From JBCKUK01 sp038924905 (lineage in GTDB: Bacteria; Pseudomonadota; Gammaproteobacteria; Burkholderiales; Methylophilaceae), in assembly GCA_038924905.1 (NCBI GenBank), contig JBCKUK010000036.1, forward strand, positions 1 through 13,375: 13,375 nucleotides of DNA, read 5' to 3'. Position 1 is the stretch's first letter; each line of letters begins with the position of its first letter. The notes beneath the pieces are model-generated. The model worked only from the letters and a program-made list of their open reading frames with translations. It was not told where the DNA came from and searched no databases. The translations under genes and the position numbers were made by a program. Shown one piece after another: positions 6,868 to 13,375 of the stretch.

Positions 6868-7830
6868 TTAGTAGCTTCCACCGGCATCTTTGATCAGCTT
6901 CACGATTTCCGGATTCTTGCGTTTGTAGGCATATACCAAAGCAGTTAAACCATACTGATCCTTGGTGTTAACCTTGGCTCCGCTCTCCAGCAGCAATTTC
7001 ACCAATTCAATCGCGCCATCATTCACCGCAATTTGCAGCGGAGGTGTGCCCTCCGAGTCTTCATGGTTAACGTTTGCACCTTTTGCAACCAGCGTTCTGG
7101 CGGCGACCACTTGCGATTTTTTGACTGCCCAGGTCAATGCCGTCCACTTGGAGTTGTCCTTATCTTCGGTTTTGGCACCTTTGCTGAGTAACAGATCAAT
7201 TGCATCGGCATTACCTTCGCGTGCTGCATACATCAAGGCAGTCACACCAAAACGATCGCGTGCAGCAGTATCAGCGCCATTATCCAGCAAGGTTTTGATG
7301 GTTGGCAGATTGCCGTCCTTGGCTGCATACATCAGCACGCTTTTGCCGTCATCGCTCCTGGCGTTGGCATCAATACCGTGCTTAATCAGCAAATCGACCA
7401 TTTCACTGTAGCCCGAGGTAGCTGCCATCCCCAGCGCGCCCCAGCCTGATTCGTCGCGCACTTTGGCGTCAGCGCCTCTATCCAGCAGCACTTTTGCCGT
7501 TGCCCTATAGTTTTTCTTGGCAGCAAACATTAAAGCTGTCCAGCCGCCATTGTCCTTAACATTCACATCGGCGCCTTTTTCCAGCAAGGCCAAAGCTATA
7601 TCGGCCTTGTCTTTGCGCGCAGCGTACATCAAAGCTGTCAGCCCATCGGCATCCCTGGTATCGGGATTTGTTCCGCTATTGAGCATGGCGCGCACTGTGG
7701 CTACATCACCTTTGGCTGCAGCCGTCAGCAGATAAGGTATATCCTCTTTGGCATTCGCGACTGAAATCCAGCCGAACGCTGCCGCACCAAGCAAGGTGTG
7801 TAGTAATAACATGAAAAATTTACGTAGCAT
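6868..7830 (-). CDS. Exported ankyrin-repeat protein
   Basis: A 320-residue protein with an N-terminal signal peptide (basic M-L-R-K, hydrophobic core, A-N-A cleavage after residue 27). Nine consecutive 33-residue ankyrin repeats fill the rest, from about residue 30 to the end. Most repeats show the G-x-T-A-L-M-Y-A-A...L-L-x-x-G-A-D core; the first and ninth act as caps and there is no other domain. Ankyrin arrays bind proteins, and the signal peptide places this one in the periplasm or beyond; the partner is unknown. The start at 7830 is chosen because GGAG at 7836-7839 lies five bases upstream; a GTG at 7845 would put residues ahead of the signal peptide. It begins 18 bases after sucD and precedes nadE, so it is probably cotranscribed with metabolic genes, an unexpected setting for an exported repeat protein. 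Confidence 0.9.
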   Translation of the reverse strand: MLRKFFMLLLHTLLGAAAFGWISVANAKEDIPYLLTAAAKGDVATVRAMLNSGTNPDTRDADGLTALMYAARKDKADIALALLEKGADVNVKDNGGWTALMFAAKKNYRATAKVLLDRGADAKVRDESGWGALGMAATSGYSEMVDLLIKHGIDANARSDDGKSVLMYAAKDGNLPTIKTLLDNGADTAARDRFGVTALMYAAREGNADAIDLLLSKGAKTEDKDNSKWTALTWAVKKSQVVAARTLVAKGANVNHEDSEGTPPLQIAVNDGAIELVKLLLESGAKVNTKDQYGLTALVYAYKRKNPEIVKLIKDAGGSY

Positions 7831-7835
7831 TTGAG

Positions 7836-7839
7836 CTCC
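7836..7839 (-). promoter_or_regulatory. Ribosome binding site that fixes the ankyrin gene start
   Basis: GGAG on the minus strand ends five bases before the ATG at 7830. It favours this ATG over the in-frame GTG at 7845. Confidence 0.65.
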
Positions 7840-7848
7840 AGTCACTTA

Positions 7849-8724
7849 TCATTTAGCCTTAATAGCTTGCTGCACTGCTTCACCCATGCCTGCTGGCGAG
7901 CGGGCAACCACCACACCTGCATTTTCCAGGGCGCATATTTTGTCTTTTGCAAGCCCGCTGCCGCCGGAGATAATCGCGCCAGCGTGCCCCATACGTTTGC
8001 CCTTGGGCGCTGTCTGACCAGCAATATAAGCCGCAATTGGCTTGGTGAGGTGATTCTTAATATACTCTGCCGCAGCCTCTTCATCACTGCCGCCAATCTC
8101 GCCCACCATAATAATAGCTTCGGTTTCATCATCCGCCTCGAATAATTGCAGGCAGTCAATAAAATTGAGTCCTTTAATCGGGTCGCCGCCTATACCCACA
8201 CAGGTAGATTGGCCTAATTTTAACGCGGTAGTCTGGTGCACCGCCTCATAAGTCAGAGTGCCGGAGCGCGAAACAATTCCCACCTTGCCGCGCAAATGGA
8301 TACTAGCCGGCATAATGCCGATTTTGCATTCATCAGGCGTAATCACACCTGGGCAATTGGGGCCTACCATTTTACTGCCATTGGCTTTTAATGCGGCCTT
8401 TACATTGAGCATATCCAGCACTGGGATACCTTCGGTAATACAGACAATAAGCCCTATCCCGGCATCCGCTGCTTCCAGTATCGAATCCGCCGCAAATGGC
8501 GGCGGCACATAAATCACCGAGGCATTCGCCCCTGTCTCACGCACTGCTTCGCGCATGGTGTTGAACACCGGCAGATTGAGATGCGTCTGCCCGCCCTTGC
8601 CGGGCGTAACACCGCCGACCATCCGGGTGCCGTAGGCAATCGCCTGCTCTGAATGGAATGTGCCCTGTTTGCCGGTAAAACCCTGGCACAGCACTTTGGT
8701 ATTTTTATCGACCAGAATCGCCAT
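7849..8724 (-). CDS. sucD: Succinate-CoA ligase (ADP-forming) subunit alpha
   Basis: This 291-residue alpha subunit works with SucC to interconvert succinyl-CoA and succinate with substrate-level phosphorylation, in the TCA cycle. The N-terminal CoA-binding Rossmann domain begins M-A-I-L-V-D-K-N-T-K and shows G-F-T-G-K-Q-G-T-F-H at 16-24 and G-G-V-T-P-G-K-G-G at 37-45. The phosphohistidine loop near the C-terminus is G-H-A-G-A-I-I at 246-252, making H247 the active-site histidine. The G-P-N-C-P-G-V motif is at 121-127. Length and motifs are standard. Its ATG lies one base after the sucC stop, typical of translationally coupled subunits, and it is followed by a TGA-TAA double stop. No sucAB genes are next to it in this window. 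Confidence 0.97.
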   Translation of the reverse strand: MAILVDKNTKVLCQGFTGKQGTFHSEQAIAYGTRMVGGVTPGKGGQTHLNLPVFNTMREAVRETGANASVIYVPPPFAADSILEAADAGIGLIVCITEGIPVLDMLNVKAALKANGSKMVGPNCPGVITPDECKIGIMPASIHLRGKVGIVSRSGTLTYEAVHQTTALKLGQSTCVGIGGDPIKGLNFIDCLQLFEADDETEAIIMVGEIGGSDEEAAAEYIKNHLTKPIAAYIAGQTAPKGKRMGHAGAIISGGSGLAKDKICALENAGVVVARSPAGMGEAVQQAIKAK

Positions 8725-8725
8725 G

Positions 8726-9889
8726 TTAGATTTGCACCGATGCTACGGCTTGCTTGGCTGCGTCAGTCAGGCCATCAGCCAAAATTATTGAAAGGCCGCT
8801 CTCGCTAAGCATTTTTCTACCTAATTCAACATTGGTGCCTTCCAGTCGGACAACCACCGGAATCTGGATACCGGCCTCTTTCACCGCAGCAATAATGCCG
8901 CTCGCAATAATGTCGCAATGCATAATGCCACCAAAAATGTTCACTAGAATAGCTGCTACCTGGTCGTCAGCAAGTATGATCTTGAAGGCTTTAGCCACAG
9001 TCTCAGCCGTCGCGCCGCCGCCCACATCCAGAAAGTTAGCTGGTGCGCCACCGTGCAGTTTAATCAGATCCATGGTTGCCATGGCGAGCCCGGCACCGTT
9101 GACCATGCAGCCAATATTACCGTTAAGCGCAATGTAATTGAGTCCCACATTTTGTGCCTCGGCTTCCTTGGCATCGTCCTGGCTGAAGTCACGCTGCGCC
9201 AGCAATTCTTTTTGCCGATAAAGTGCGTTGTCGTCCACGCTCATCTTGCAATCAAGTATTACCAGTGCGCCTCTATCGGTAACTGCCAATGGATTAATTT
9301 CCAGTAGCGCCAAATCGTTTTCCTTGAACAAGCGATATAAACCTTTTGCCAGTTTGCTGAAAGCACCAATTTGCTCACCGGCCAGATTCAGCGCAAAGGC
9401 CAGATTGCGCGCCTGGTAATCCATCAGGCCATTCAAAGGGTCGCACACTTCCTGCAATATTTCTTCCGGACTAGTCGTGGCAACTTCTTCGATACCCATG
9501 CCACCCTCTGCGGAGGCCACTACCACTATGCGTTCCAGCGTGCGATCTACCAGCAACGATAAATAAAGCTCGCGGGCGATAGGCAGGGTTTCTTCAACCA
9601 GTACCTTGTTCACCGGCTGGCCGCCCGGGGCGTTTTGAGAGGTAACAAGAGTTTTTCCTAGCAGCGCGGCAGCGATTGTTTGCACTTCAATTGCAGACTT
9701 CGCGACTTTTACGCCGCCTGCTTTACCGCGGCCACCAGCATGGATTTGCGCTTTTACCACCCAGGCATTGCCACCAATCGCACTGGTGGCTTCCAGCGCA
9801 GCCTGCGCAGATTCTACTACCTGATTTTTAGGCACGGGAAGTGCGTAGTGTTGCAATAATTGCTTGGCCTGAAATTCGTGCAGATTCAT
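8726..9889 (-). CDS. sucC: Succinate-CoA ligase (ADP-forming) subunit beta
   Basis: A 387-residue beta subunit (388 in E. coli), forming the nucleotide-binding half of succinyl-CoA synthetase. The ATP-grasp domain starts M-N-L-H-E-F-Q-A-K and includes the glycine-rich G-G-R-G-K-A-G-G-V at 52-60. The Mg-binding residues N199 (E-I-N-P) and D213 (I-L-D-C-K) fall at the same numbers as in E. coli. The C-terminal flavodoxin-like half includes G-N-I-G-C-M-V-N-G-A-G-L-A-M and N-I-F-G-G-I-M-H-C-D-I-I-A. The start is set by the conserved N-terminus; the leader before it is A-rich with no good Shine-Dalgarno, which is a little unusual for so highly expressed an enzyme. It is the first gene of the leftward sucC-sucD-ankyrin-nadE set and is divergent from serB. 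Confidence 0.97.
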   Translation of the reverse strand: MNLHEFQAKQLLQHYALPVPKNQVVESAQAALEATSAIGGNAWVVKAQIHAGGRGKAGGVKVAKSAIEVQTIAAALLGKTLVTSQNAPGGQPVNKVLVEETLPIARELYLSLLVDRTLERIVVVASAEGGMGIEEVATTSPEEILQEVCDPLNGLMDYQARNLAFALNLAGEQIGAFSKLAKGLYRLFKENDLALLEINPLAVTDRGALVILDCKMSVDDNALYRQKELLAQRDFSQDDAKEAEAQNVGLNYIALNGNIGCMVNGAGLAMATMDLIKLHGGAPANFLDVGGGATAETVAKAFKIILADDQVAAILVNIFGGIMHCDIIASGIIAAVKEAGIQIPVVVRLEGTNVELGRKMLSESGLSIILADGLTDAAKQAVASVQI

Positions 9890-9956
9890 GTTTTTTTATC
9901 ATCAACTTCGTAAAAACACATTTTGGCGGAAAACCCTGCAATATGCCAGAAAATAC

Positions 9957-9968
9957 GCCAGTTCTGGC
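9957..9968. repeat. 12-base palindrome in the sucC/serB divergent region
   Basis: GCCAGTTCTGGC has perfect 5-base arms around a 2-base centre. It lies five bases upstream of the serB -35 box and 68 bases from the sucC start. A related half-site, GCCAGAA, occurs about 13 bases upstream (near 9945). The position would suit an operator, but binding is unproven. Confidence 0.35.
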
Positions 9969-9973
9969 TAGAG

Positions 9974-10000
9974 TTGGACAGCATAATGACCGTGTATAAT
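9974..10000 (+). promoter_or_regulatory. Candidate sigma70 promoter of serB
   Basis: TTGGAC (9974-9979) and a perfect TATAAT (9995-10000) are separated by 15 bases, shorter than the optimal 17. The -10 box ends 28 bases before the serB ATG, so the leader would be short. A 5-base inverted repeat around T-tracts (10006-10020) follows in the leader. Confidence 0.55.
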
Positions 10001-10028
10001 CCAAACTTATTTTTTATAAGAATTCGGT

Positions 10029-10877
10029 ATGCGTCTCGTTATTCAAGGTTCGGCGGTTCAACCACAAACTATGGAAGAGATAGGCCGGCTATGCGGGGGC
10101 GGAAATTTTATCCCTCTTTCCTGCCACGCCTATTACCTGCCCGTCACTGGCGATATCCCTGCCGGGGTCATTGAATACTGTGCAAGTTATCAAATTGATT
10201 GTGCTTTCGTACCAGATGAGCAAACCCTGGAGAGCTTCGGTTTGGTGGTCATGGACATGGATTCCACGCTCATCGGCATCGAATGTATAGATGAAATCGC
10301 CGATATGTGTAATCTAAAACCGCAAGTAGCGGCAATCACCGCAAGTGCGATGCGTGGTGAGATCGAGTTTGCCGAAAGCCTGCGCCGCCGCGTGAAACTG
10401 CTTGCCGGACTACACGAATCTGCACTGCAGCGCGTTATTGATGAGCGCTTGCAACTCAACCCGGGTGCACAGCAGTTATTGGATACATGCAAACGGCTGG
10501 GCATCAAGACCTTGCTGGTATCTGGTGGCTTTAATTTTTTCGCTGATCGTGTGAAGGCCATGACAGGCCTTGACTACACAAAAGCAAACTCGCTTGAAAT
10601 TATTGACGGCAAGCTCACCGGCCAGGTGCTGGGCAACATTGTTGACGCCCAGGGCAAAGCCGATTGTCTCATCCAGTTGCGTAAAAAACTTGGCCTTAAA
10701 GAAGAACAGGTCATCGCCATTGGCGATGGCGCCAATGACCTTAAAATGATGGCTGCTGGTGGCGTAAGTATTGCCTACCACGCCAAGCCTATTGTGCGTG
10801 AGCAGGCCACTTATGCATTGAATTATTCGGGGCTGGATGGTGTCGTTAACTTATTCAGTGCCGCTAAAGCTGCCTGA
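10029..10877 (+). CDS. serB: Phosphoserine phosphatase
   Basis: This 282-residue HAD-superfamily phosphatase catalyses the last step of serine biosynthesis. The catalytic core has motif I D-M-D-S-T at 76-80 (nucleophile D76, acid D78). E-I-A-D-M and a run of cap helices follow, with motif II V-S-G-G-F at 164-168. Motif III/IV is a lysine near 210 and G-D-G-A-N-D-L at 232-238. The first 70 residues form a divergent regulatory-type domain, shorter than in E. coli SerB (322 residues); betaproteobacterial SerB proteins are commonly near this shorter length. The start at 10029 has only a weak ribosome site, but it begins close to the expected N-terminus and a good promoter lies just upstream. It is followed after 25 bases by the cyclophilin gene. 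Confidence 0.95.
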   Translation: MRLVIQGSAVQPQTMEEIGRLCGGGNFIPLSCHAYYLPVTGDIPAGVIEYCASYQIDCAFVPDEQTLESFGLVVMDMDSTLIGIECIDEIADMCNLKPQVAAITASAMRGEIEFAESLRRRVKLLAGLHESALQRVIDERLQLNPGAQQLLDTCKRLGIKTLLVSGGFNFFADRVKAMTGLDYTKANSLEIIDGKLTGQVLGNIVDAQGKADCLIQLRKKLGLKEEQVIAIGDGANDLKMMAAGGVSIAYHAKPIVREQATYALNYSGLDGVVNLFSAAKAA

Positions 10878-10889
10878 CTTTATCAACTT

Positions 10890-10895
10890 AAAGGA
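10890..10895 (+). promoter_or_regulatory. Ribosome binding site that fixes the ppiA start
   Basis: AAAGGA lies seven bases before the ATG at 10903. It excludes the GTG at 10837, which sits inside serB. Confidence 0.75.
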
Positions 10896-10902
10896 AAATC
10901 CT

Positions 10903-11496
10903 ATGTATCTAAAATCTACCATCGCCACTTTTGCATATCTTATTGCTTGCAGCTCGTTCAACGCTAACGCACAGCCCACGGTTGAAATAAAGACCAGTCA
11001 GGGTGTCATTATTGTTGAACTGAATTCCGATAAGGCGCCAAATACGGTCGCCAATTTTCTGCAATATGTTAAAGAAGATCAGTATGCGGGCACCATTTTT
11101 CACCGTGTTATTTCCAATTTCATGATTCAAGGCGGCGGCATGGATAAGGATTTTAAAGAGAAACCAACGCGTGCGCCTGTTAAAAACGAAGCCAATAACG
11201 GCTTGACCAATAATGTCAGCACTGTCGCCATGGCGCGCACTGGCGACCCACATTCAGCCACCAGGCAGTTTTTTATCAACGTAGCAAAAAATGATTTTTT
11301 AAACTACACCGACCAATCCGAGCGCGGTTGGGGCTATACGGTGTTTGGCAAAGTGGTTAAAGGGATGGATGTGGCACAAAGAATTACACGTCTGCCGACT
11401 GACGGTGGCGATGTGCCGCTGCAAACCATTACCATTGAATCCATTACCTTGCTGTCAGCACCTGGTCAGTCGTCAGAAAAACCAGCACAAATGTAA
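10903..11496 (+). CDS. ppiA: Periplasmic cyclophilin-type peptidylprolyl isomerase
   Basis: A 197-residue exported cyclophilin very similar to E. coli PpiA, catalysing prolyl cis-trans isomerisation during periplasmic folding. The active-site arginine lies in F-H-R-V-I, followed by F-M-I-Q-G-G-G. Other cyclophilin motifs are P-V-K-N-E-A-N-N-G-L, V-A-M-A-R-T and Q-F-F-I-N-V, and the G-Y-T-V-F-G-K-V-V-K-G-M-D-V segment. The exported N-terminus could be processed in two ways. A signal-peptidase I site follows A23 (A-N-A, then Q-P-T), but L-I-A-C at 13-16 also matches a lipobox, so a lipoprotein form is possible. The start is set by AAAGGA. It lies 25 bases after serB and is probably cotranscribed with it. 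It ends eight bases from the convergent DUF455 gene. Confidence 0.93.
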   Translation: MYLKSTIATFAYLIACSSFNANAQPTVEIKTSQGVIIVELNSDKAPNTVANFLQYVKEDQYAGTIFHRVISNFMIQGGGMDKDFKEKPTRAPVKNEANNGLTNNVSTVAMARTGDPHSATRQFFINVAKNDFLNYTDQSERGWGYTVFGKVVKGMDVAQRITRLPTDGGDVPLQTITIESITLLSAPGQSSEKPAQM

Positions 11497-11504
11497 AGCT
11501 TCCC

Positions 11505-12341
11505 TCACTTGCATGAGCACAAGGCCTCCAGCTCAGGCTCGCTAAAACCAGCGGCGCGTCTGGCTTCAAAATTAAATGGGCCGCGCAGCACCGGTGCCTG
11601 ATACTCAGCCGCCAGACGCGCATAGGTCGTCACCGGTTCCAGTTCGCGTTGTGTGCACAGGGCAGCGTACCAATGGTTGCCAACAGCCACATGGCCAATC
11701 TCATCGCGCAAAATAACATCCAGAATCGCTGCTGCCTTCATATCGCCGGCCTGTGCCAATTTGGCACGCAGTGGCGGTGAAGCATCCAGCCCGCGCGCTT
11801 CCATCGTGCGCGGCACCAAAGCCATTCTGGCCAGCACGTCTCCTTGTGTTTTTTCCACCATTTCCCACAGGCTGTTATGCGCAGGGAAATCTCCATATGC
11901 GTAACCCTGGTTTTCTAAATGCTCTGCAAGCAAGGAAAAATGCAACGCCTCCTCACCCGCCACCCGTAGCCAATCGGCGTAGTAATCGCTATGCATATTG
12001 GGAAAACGCCAGATGGCGTCCAGTGCAAGATTGATGGCATTGAATTCGATATGCGCCAATGCATGGATCAAGATGGCACGGCCTTCTACCGTATTCATGG
12101 CACGACGCTTTACCTGCAGTGGTGGCACCAGTTCTGGCTTATCTGGTTGGCCAGGAATCGGGCTGGTTGCGGTTAATACAGCCTCTGTATCGAGACTAAT
12201 ACCGTCGGCCGACCATGCCTGAGCCAAAAGCCGTGTCCCTACTTGCTTATAGGCAGCATCCGTCTCAGATAGCCAGAACAATGCCGCCTGGCGCAATTCT
12301 GTTGGCTGAATAACCAGAAGGGCTGAAGAACTCGAATTCAT
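11505..12341 (-). CDS. DUF455 family ferritin-like diiron protein
   Basis: A 278-residue protein of the DUF455/COG2833 family, which has a ferritin-like four-helix fold. Candidate diiron ligands are spaced as in this fold: E86 (V-E-G-R-A), E99 with H97 (H-I-E-F), E130/E131-x-x-H134 (G-E-E-A-L-H), and E214-x-x-H217 (D-E-I-G-H-V). A further H223 follows in G-N-H-W. The C-terminus ends with a C-S-C pair. The family has no established biochemical function. Relatives in the ferritin-like superfamily include oxygenases such as MiaE and iron or oxidant handling proteins, so an O2-dependent oxidation is a reasonable but unproven guess. No clear Shine-Dalgarno precedes the ATG at 12341. It is convergent with ppiA and lies downstream of a terminator, so it probably has its own promoter. 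Confidence 0.85.
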   Translation of the reverse strand: MNSSSSALLVIQPTELRQAALFWLSETDAAYKQVGTRLLAQAWSADGISLDTEAVLTATSPIPGQPDKPELVPPLQVKRRAMNTVEGRAILIHALAHIEFNAINLALDAIWRFPNMHSDYYADWLRVAGEEALHFSLLAEHLENQGYAYGDFPAHNSLWEMVEKTQGDVLARMALVPRTMEARGLDASPPLRAKLAQAGDMKAAAILDVILRDEIGHVAVGNHWYAALCTQRELEPVTTYARLAAEYQAPVLRGPFNFEARRAAGFSEPELEALCSCK

Positions 12342-12356
12342 ACAGAGATATTAAAG

Positions 12357-12384
12357 CAAAAGCCACGATAAACCGTGGCTTTTG
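12357..12384 (-). terminator. Rho-independent terminator after the SMP-30-like gene
   Basis: A perfect 11-base-pair stem (12357-12367 with 12374-12384) with a 6-base loop lies 21 bases after the minus-strand stop codon. On that strand the T run in the right arm is followed by a T-rich stretch (GCTTTAAT). It separates this gene from the downstream DUF455 gene. Confidence 0.75.
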
Positions 12385-12405
12385 TCGGCACTACAACACC
12401 AAGGT

Positions 12406-13260
12406 CTAATGAATAGGCAAAAAAACCAGCTCGCCTGCTTTCATGTCCAGAACCAACAAATAATTGCCATCCGCAGAAATTGCAATATCAGCGGCGGACT
12501 TGAAACCATCCTTTATCAATTCAACCTTGCCATTTTTATCAGCCGTAAATACTTTGCCGTTGGCCCAGTCACTGACATACAACGTGCCGTCTTTGCTACG
12601 CACAAGGCCATCTCCACCGCCAAAACCTTCAGCCAGCTTGGTCAGTTTTCCGCTGGCAATGTTCAGACGGTAAAGAATGCCAGATGCAAAATCAATTTCC
12701 AGCAATTTGCCTTTGCCATCCATCAGGAGGCCATTGGGTGCCAATATGCCTGGGTCTTTGCTTGCATCTGCAATCAGGGTGACCTTACCAGCTTTATTGA
12801 TAACAAAAACTGCACCGCCTGTTTTAAGATCTCCGCTATCACTTACATACAGGTTTCCCCGCCGATCGGATTCCAGATCATTTAAGAATTTGGGCGGCGC
12901 AGGAAATGCGTCGGCAGCAACAAAGACCTGCCATTGTCCGTCTGGTGTTACTTTCAATATGCGCGTCTTGTCGGCCACATATAAATCCTTGCCGATAATA
13001 GCCAAACCTTTCGGGTCGTCCATGCCGGTGGCAAACACCGTGACTTTGCCATCCTTGTCAATCACGCTAATTTGGCCATCGCCATCCTTACCAAATTCAT
13101 TGATTTCTGAAACGTAGATGCGGCCATTTTTGGCAGCAATAGCAGACTCTGGCGTTTTTAATTCGCTGATGGTTTTTGTTTCACTGGCTTGAACCGCTGC
13201 TCCACTAAGTAATAACAATACGGCTCCCATGGCAATGATCAGGTTGAATTGTTTTTGCAT
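12406..13260 (-). CDS. Exported SMP-30/gluconolactonase-like beta-propeller protein
   Basis: A 284-residue protein with a Sec signal peptide (M-Q-K-Q-F, hydrophobic core, cleavage after V-Q-A at residue 25). About six propeller blades follow, marked by repeated G-x-L/I-Y-V-S/A-D strands (for example around 47-51, 136-140 and 226-230). The SMP-30/gluconolactonase metal triad can be placed at E38 (P-E-S-A), N176 (P-N-G-L) and D217 (G-D-G-L), with N127-D128 (L-N-D-L) as the additional conserved pair. A metal-dependent lactonase or esterase active in the periplasm is the best inference. NHL-like binding propellers look similar, so the substrate is unassigned. The start is supported by AAGGT at 13267-13271, six bases upstream. 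No neighbour suggests a sugar pathway. Confidence 0.85.
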   Translation of the reverse strand: MQKQFNLIIAMGAVLLLLSGAAVQASETKTISELKTPESAIAAKNGRIYVSEINEFGKDGDGQISVIDKDGKVTVFATGMDDPKGLAIIGKDLYVADKTRILKVTPDGQWQVFVAADAFPAPPKFLNDLESDRRGNLYVSDSGDLKTGGAVFVINKAGKVTLIADASKDPGILAPNGLLMDGKGKLLEIDFASGILYRLNIASGKLTKLAEGFGGGDGLVRSKDGTLYVSDWANGKVFTADKNGKVELIKDGFKSAADIAISADGNYLLVLDMKAGELVFLPIH

Positions 13261-13375
13261 TTTCTTACCTTTTTAGATTTTAAATTTGTTAATCGTAATT
13301 TATTCTTTTAAAAAAATAGTTTAAATCATTGGCTTTGGCTGGCGGCATTACGGCCACCAAACCGCATGGGGATTT

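Noticed and set aside
6962..7735. Repetitive signal with about 99-base period, and plus-strand open frames, across the ankyrin gene
   Set aside because: The period equals 33 codons and stays in register with the ankyrin repeats. It is coding repetition, not a CRISPR array or tandem DNA element.
12382..13117. Long plus-strand open frames (167 and 146 codons) opposite the SMP-30-like gene
   Set aside because: They overlap each other in different frames and are antisense to a gene with a signal peptide, ribosome site and terminator. No recognisable protein features.
13261..13375. A gene end or other feature at the right edge
   Set aside because: The AT-rich part is the leader of the SMP-30-like gene. 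The last 55 bases are more GC-rich, and short minus-strand frames end there (for example a TGA at 13326-13328), which could be the tail of an upstream gene. There is too little sequence to choose a frame.

Overview
The window looks like ordinary chromosomal DNA from a betaproteobacterium. Base composition is near 50% GC, genes are dense, and gaps are mostly under 140 bases. The protein families and their order (M50 protease / YciO / RNase AM; YciB / YciI / BolA / PpiC; sucC-sucD / nadE / glnB; a DUF455 ferritin-like protein) fit a Nitrosomonadales-type betaproteobacterium best. The genus cannot be fixed from the sequence alone. I see no tRNA, rRNA, insertion sequence, integrase, prophage gene or CRISPR array.

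Layout. (1) 1-2130, minus strand: rnm (PHP-domain RNase AM), then yciO, then a site-2 protease that runs off the left edge. Stop and start codons abut or lie close together, so this looks like one transcript. (2) 2131-2261: a divergent promoter region with a 17-base inverted repeat over the rightward -10 box. (3) 2262-4216, plus strand: yciB, yciI, bolA and a parvulin-type periplasmic prolyl isomerase, ending at a strong hairpin terminator (4233-4267). (4) 4283-4654, minus strand: a stand-alone VOC/glyoxalase-fold protein. (5) 4738-9889, minus strand, read right to left: sucC, sucD, an exported nine-repeat ankyrin protein, nadE, then glnB (PII). glnB also has a convincing sigma70 promoter of its own. 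(6) 9890-10028: divergent promoter region between sucC and serB. (7) 10029-11496, plus strand: serB and a periplasmic cyclophilin (PpiA-like). (8) 11505-12341, minus strand: a DUF455 ferritin-like diiron protein, convergent with ppiA. (9) 12406-13260, minus strand: an exported SMP-30/gluconolactonase-like beta-propeller, followed by its own terminator (12357-12384). (10) 13261-13375: a leader region and an unassignable edge.

Functional themes. The left third combines RNA 5'-end maturation (Rnm), a YrdC-fold RNA-related protein (YciO), septation/envelope genes (YciB, BolA) and envelope protein folding. Several of these genes also lie close together in Escherichia coli. The middle third links the succinyl-CoA step of the TCA cycle, NAD synthesis and PII carbon/nitrogen signalling, with an exported ankyrin protein inserted among them. 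The right third holds serine biosynthesis and three proteins of less certain role.

No clearly new multi-gene system is visible. The most interesting items are the ankyrin gene inside the sucCD-nadE-glnB block, the nadE/PII linkage, the uncharacterised diiron protein, the YciO active-site change, and the two short palindromes in the divergent promoter regions.
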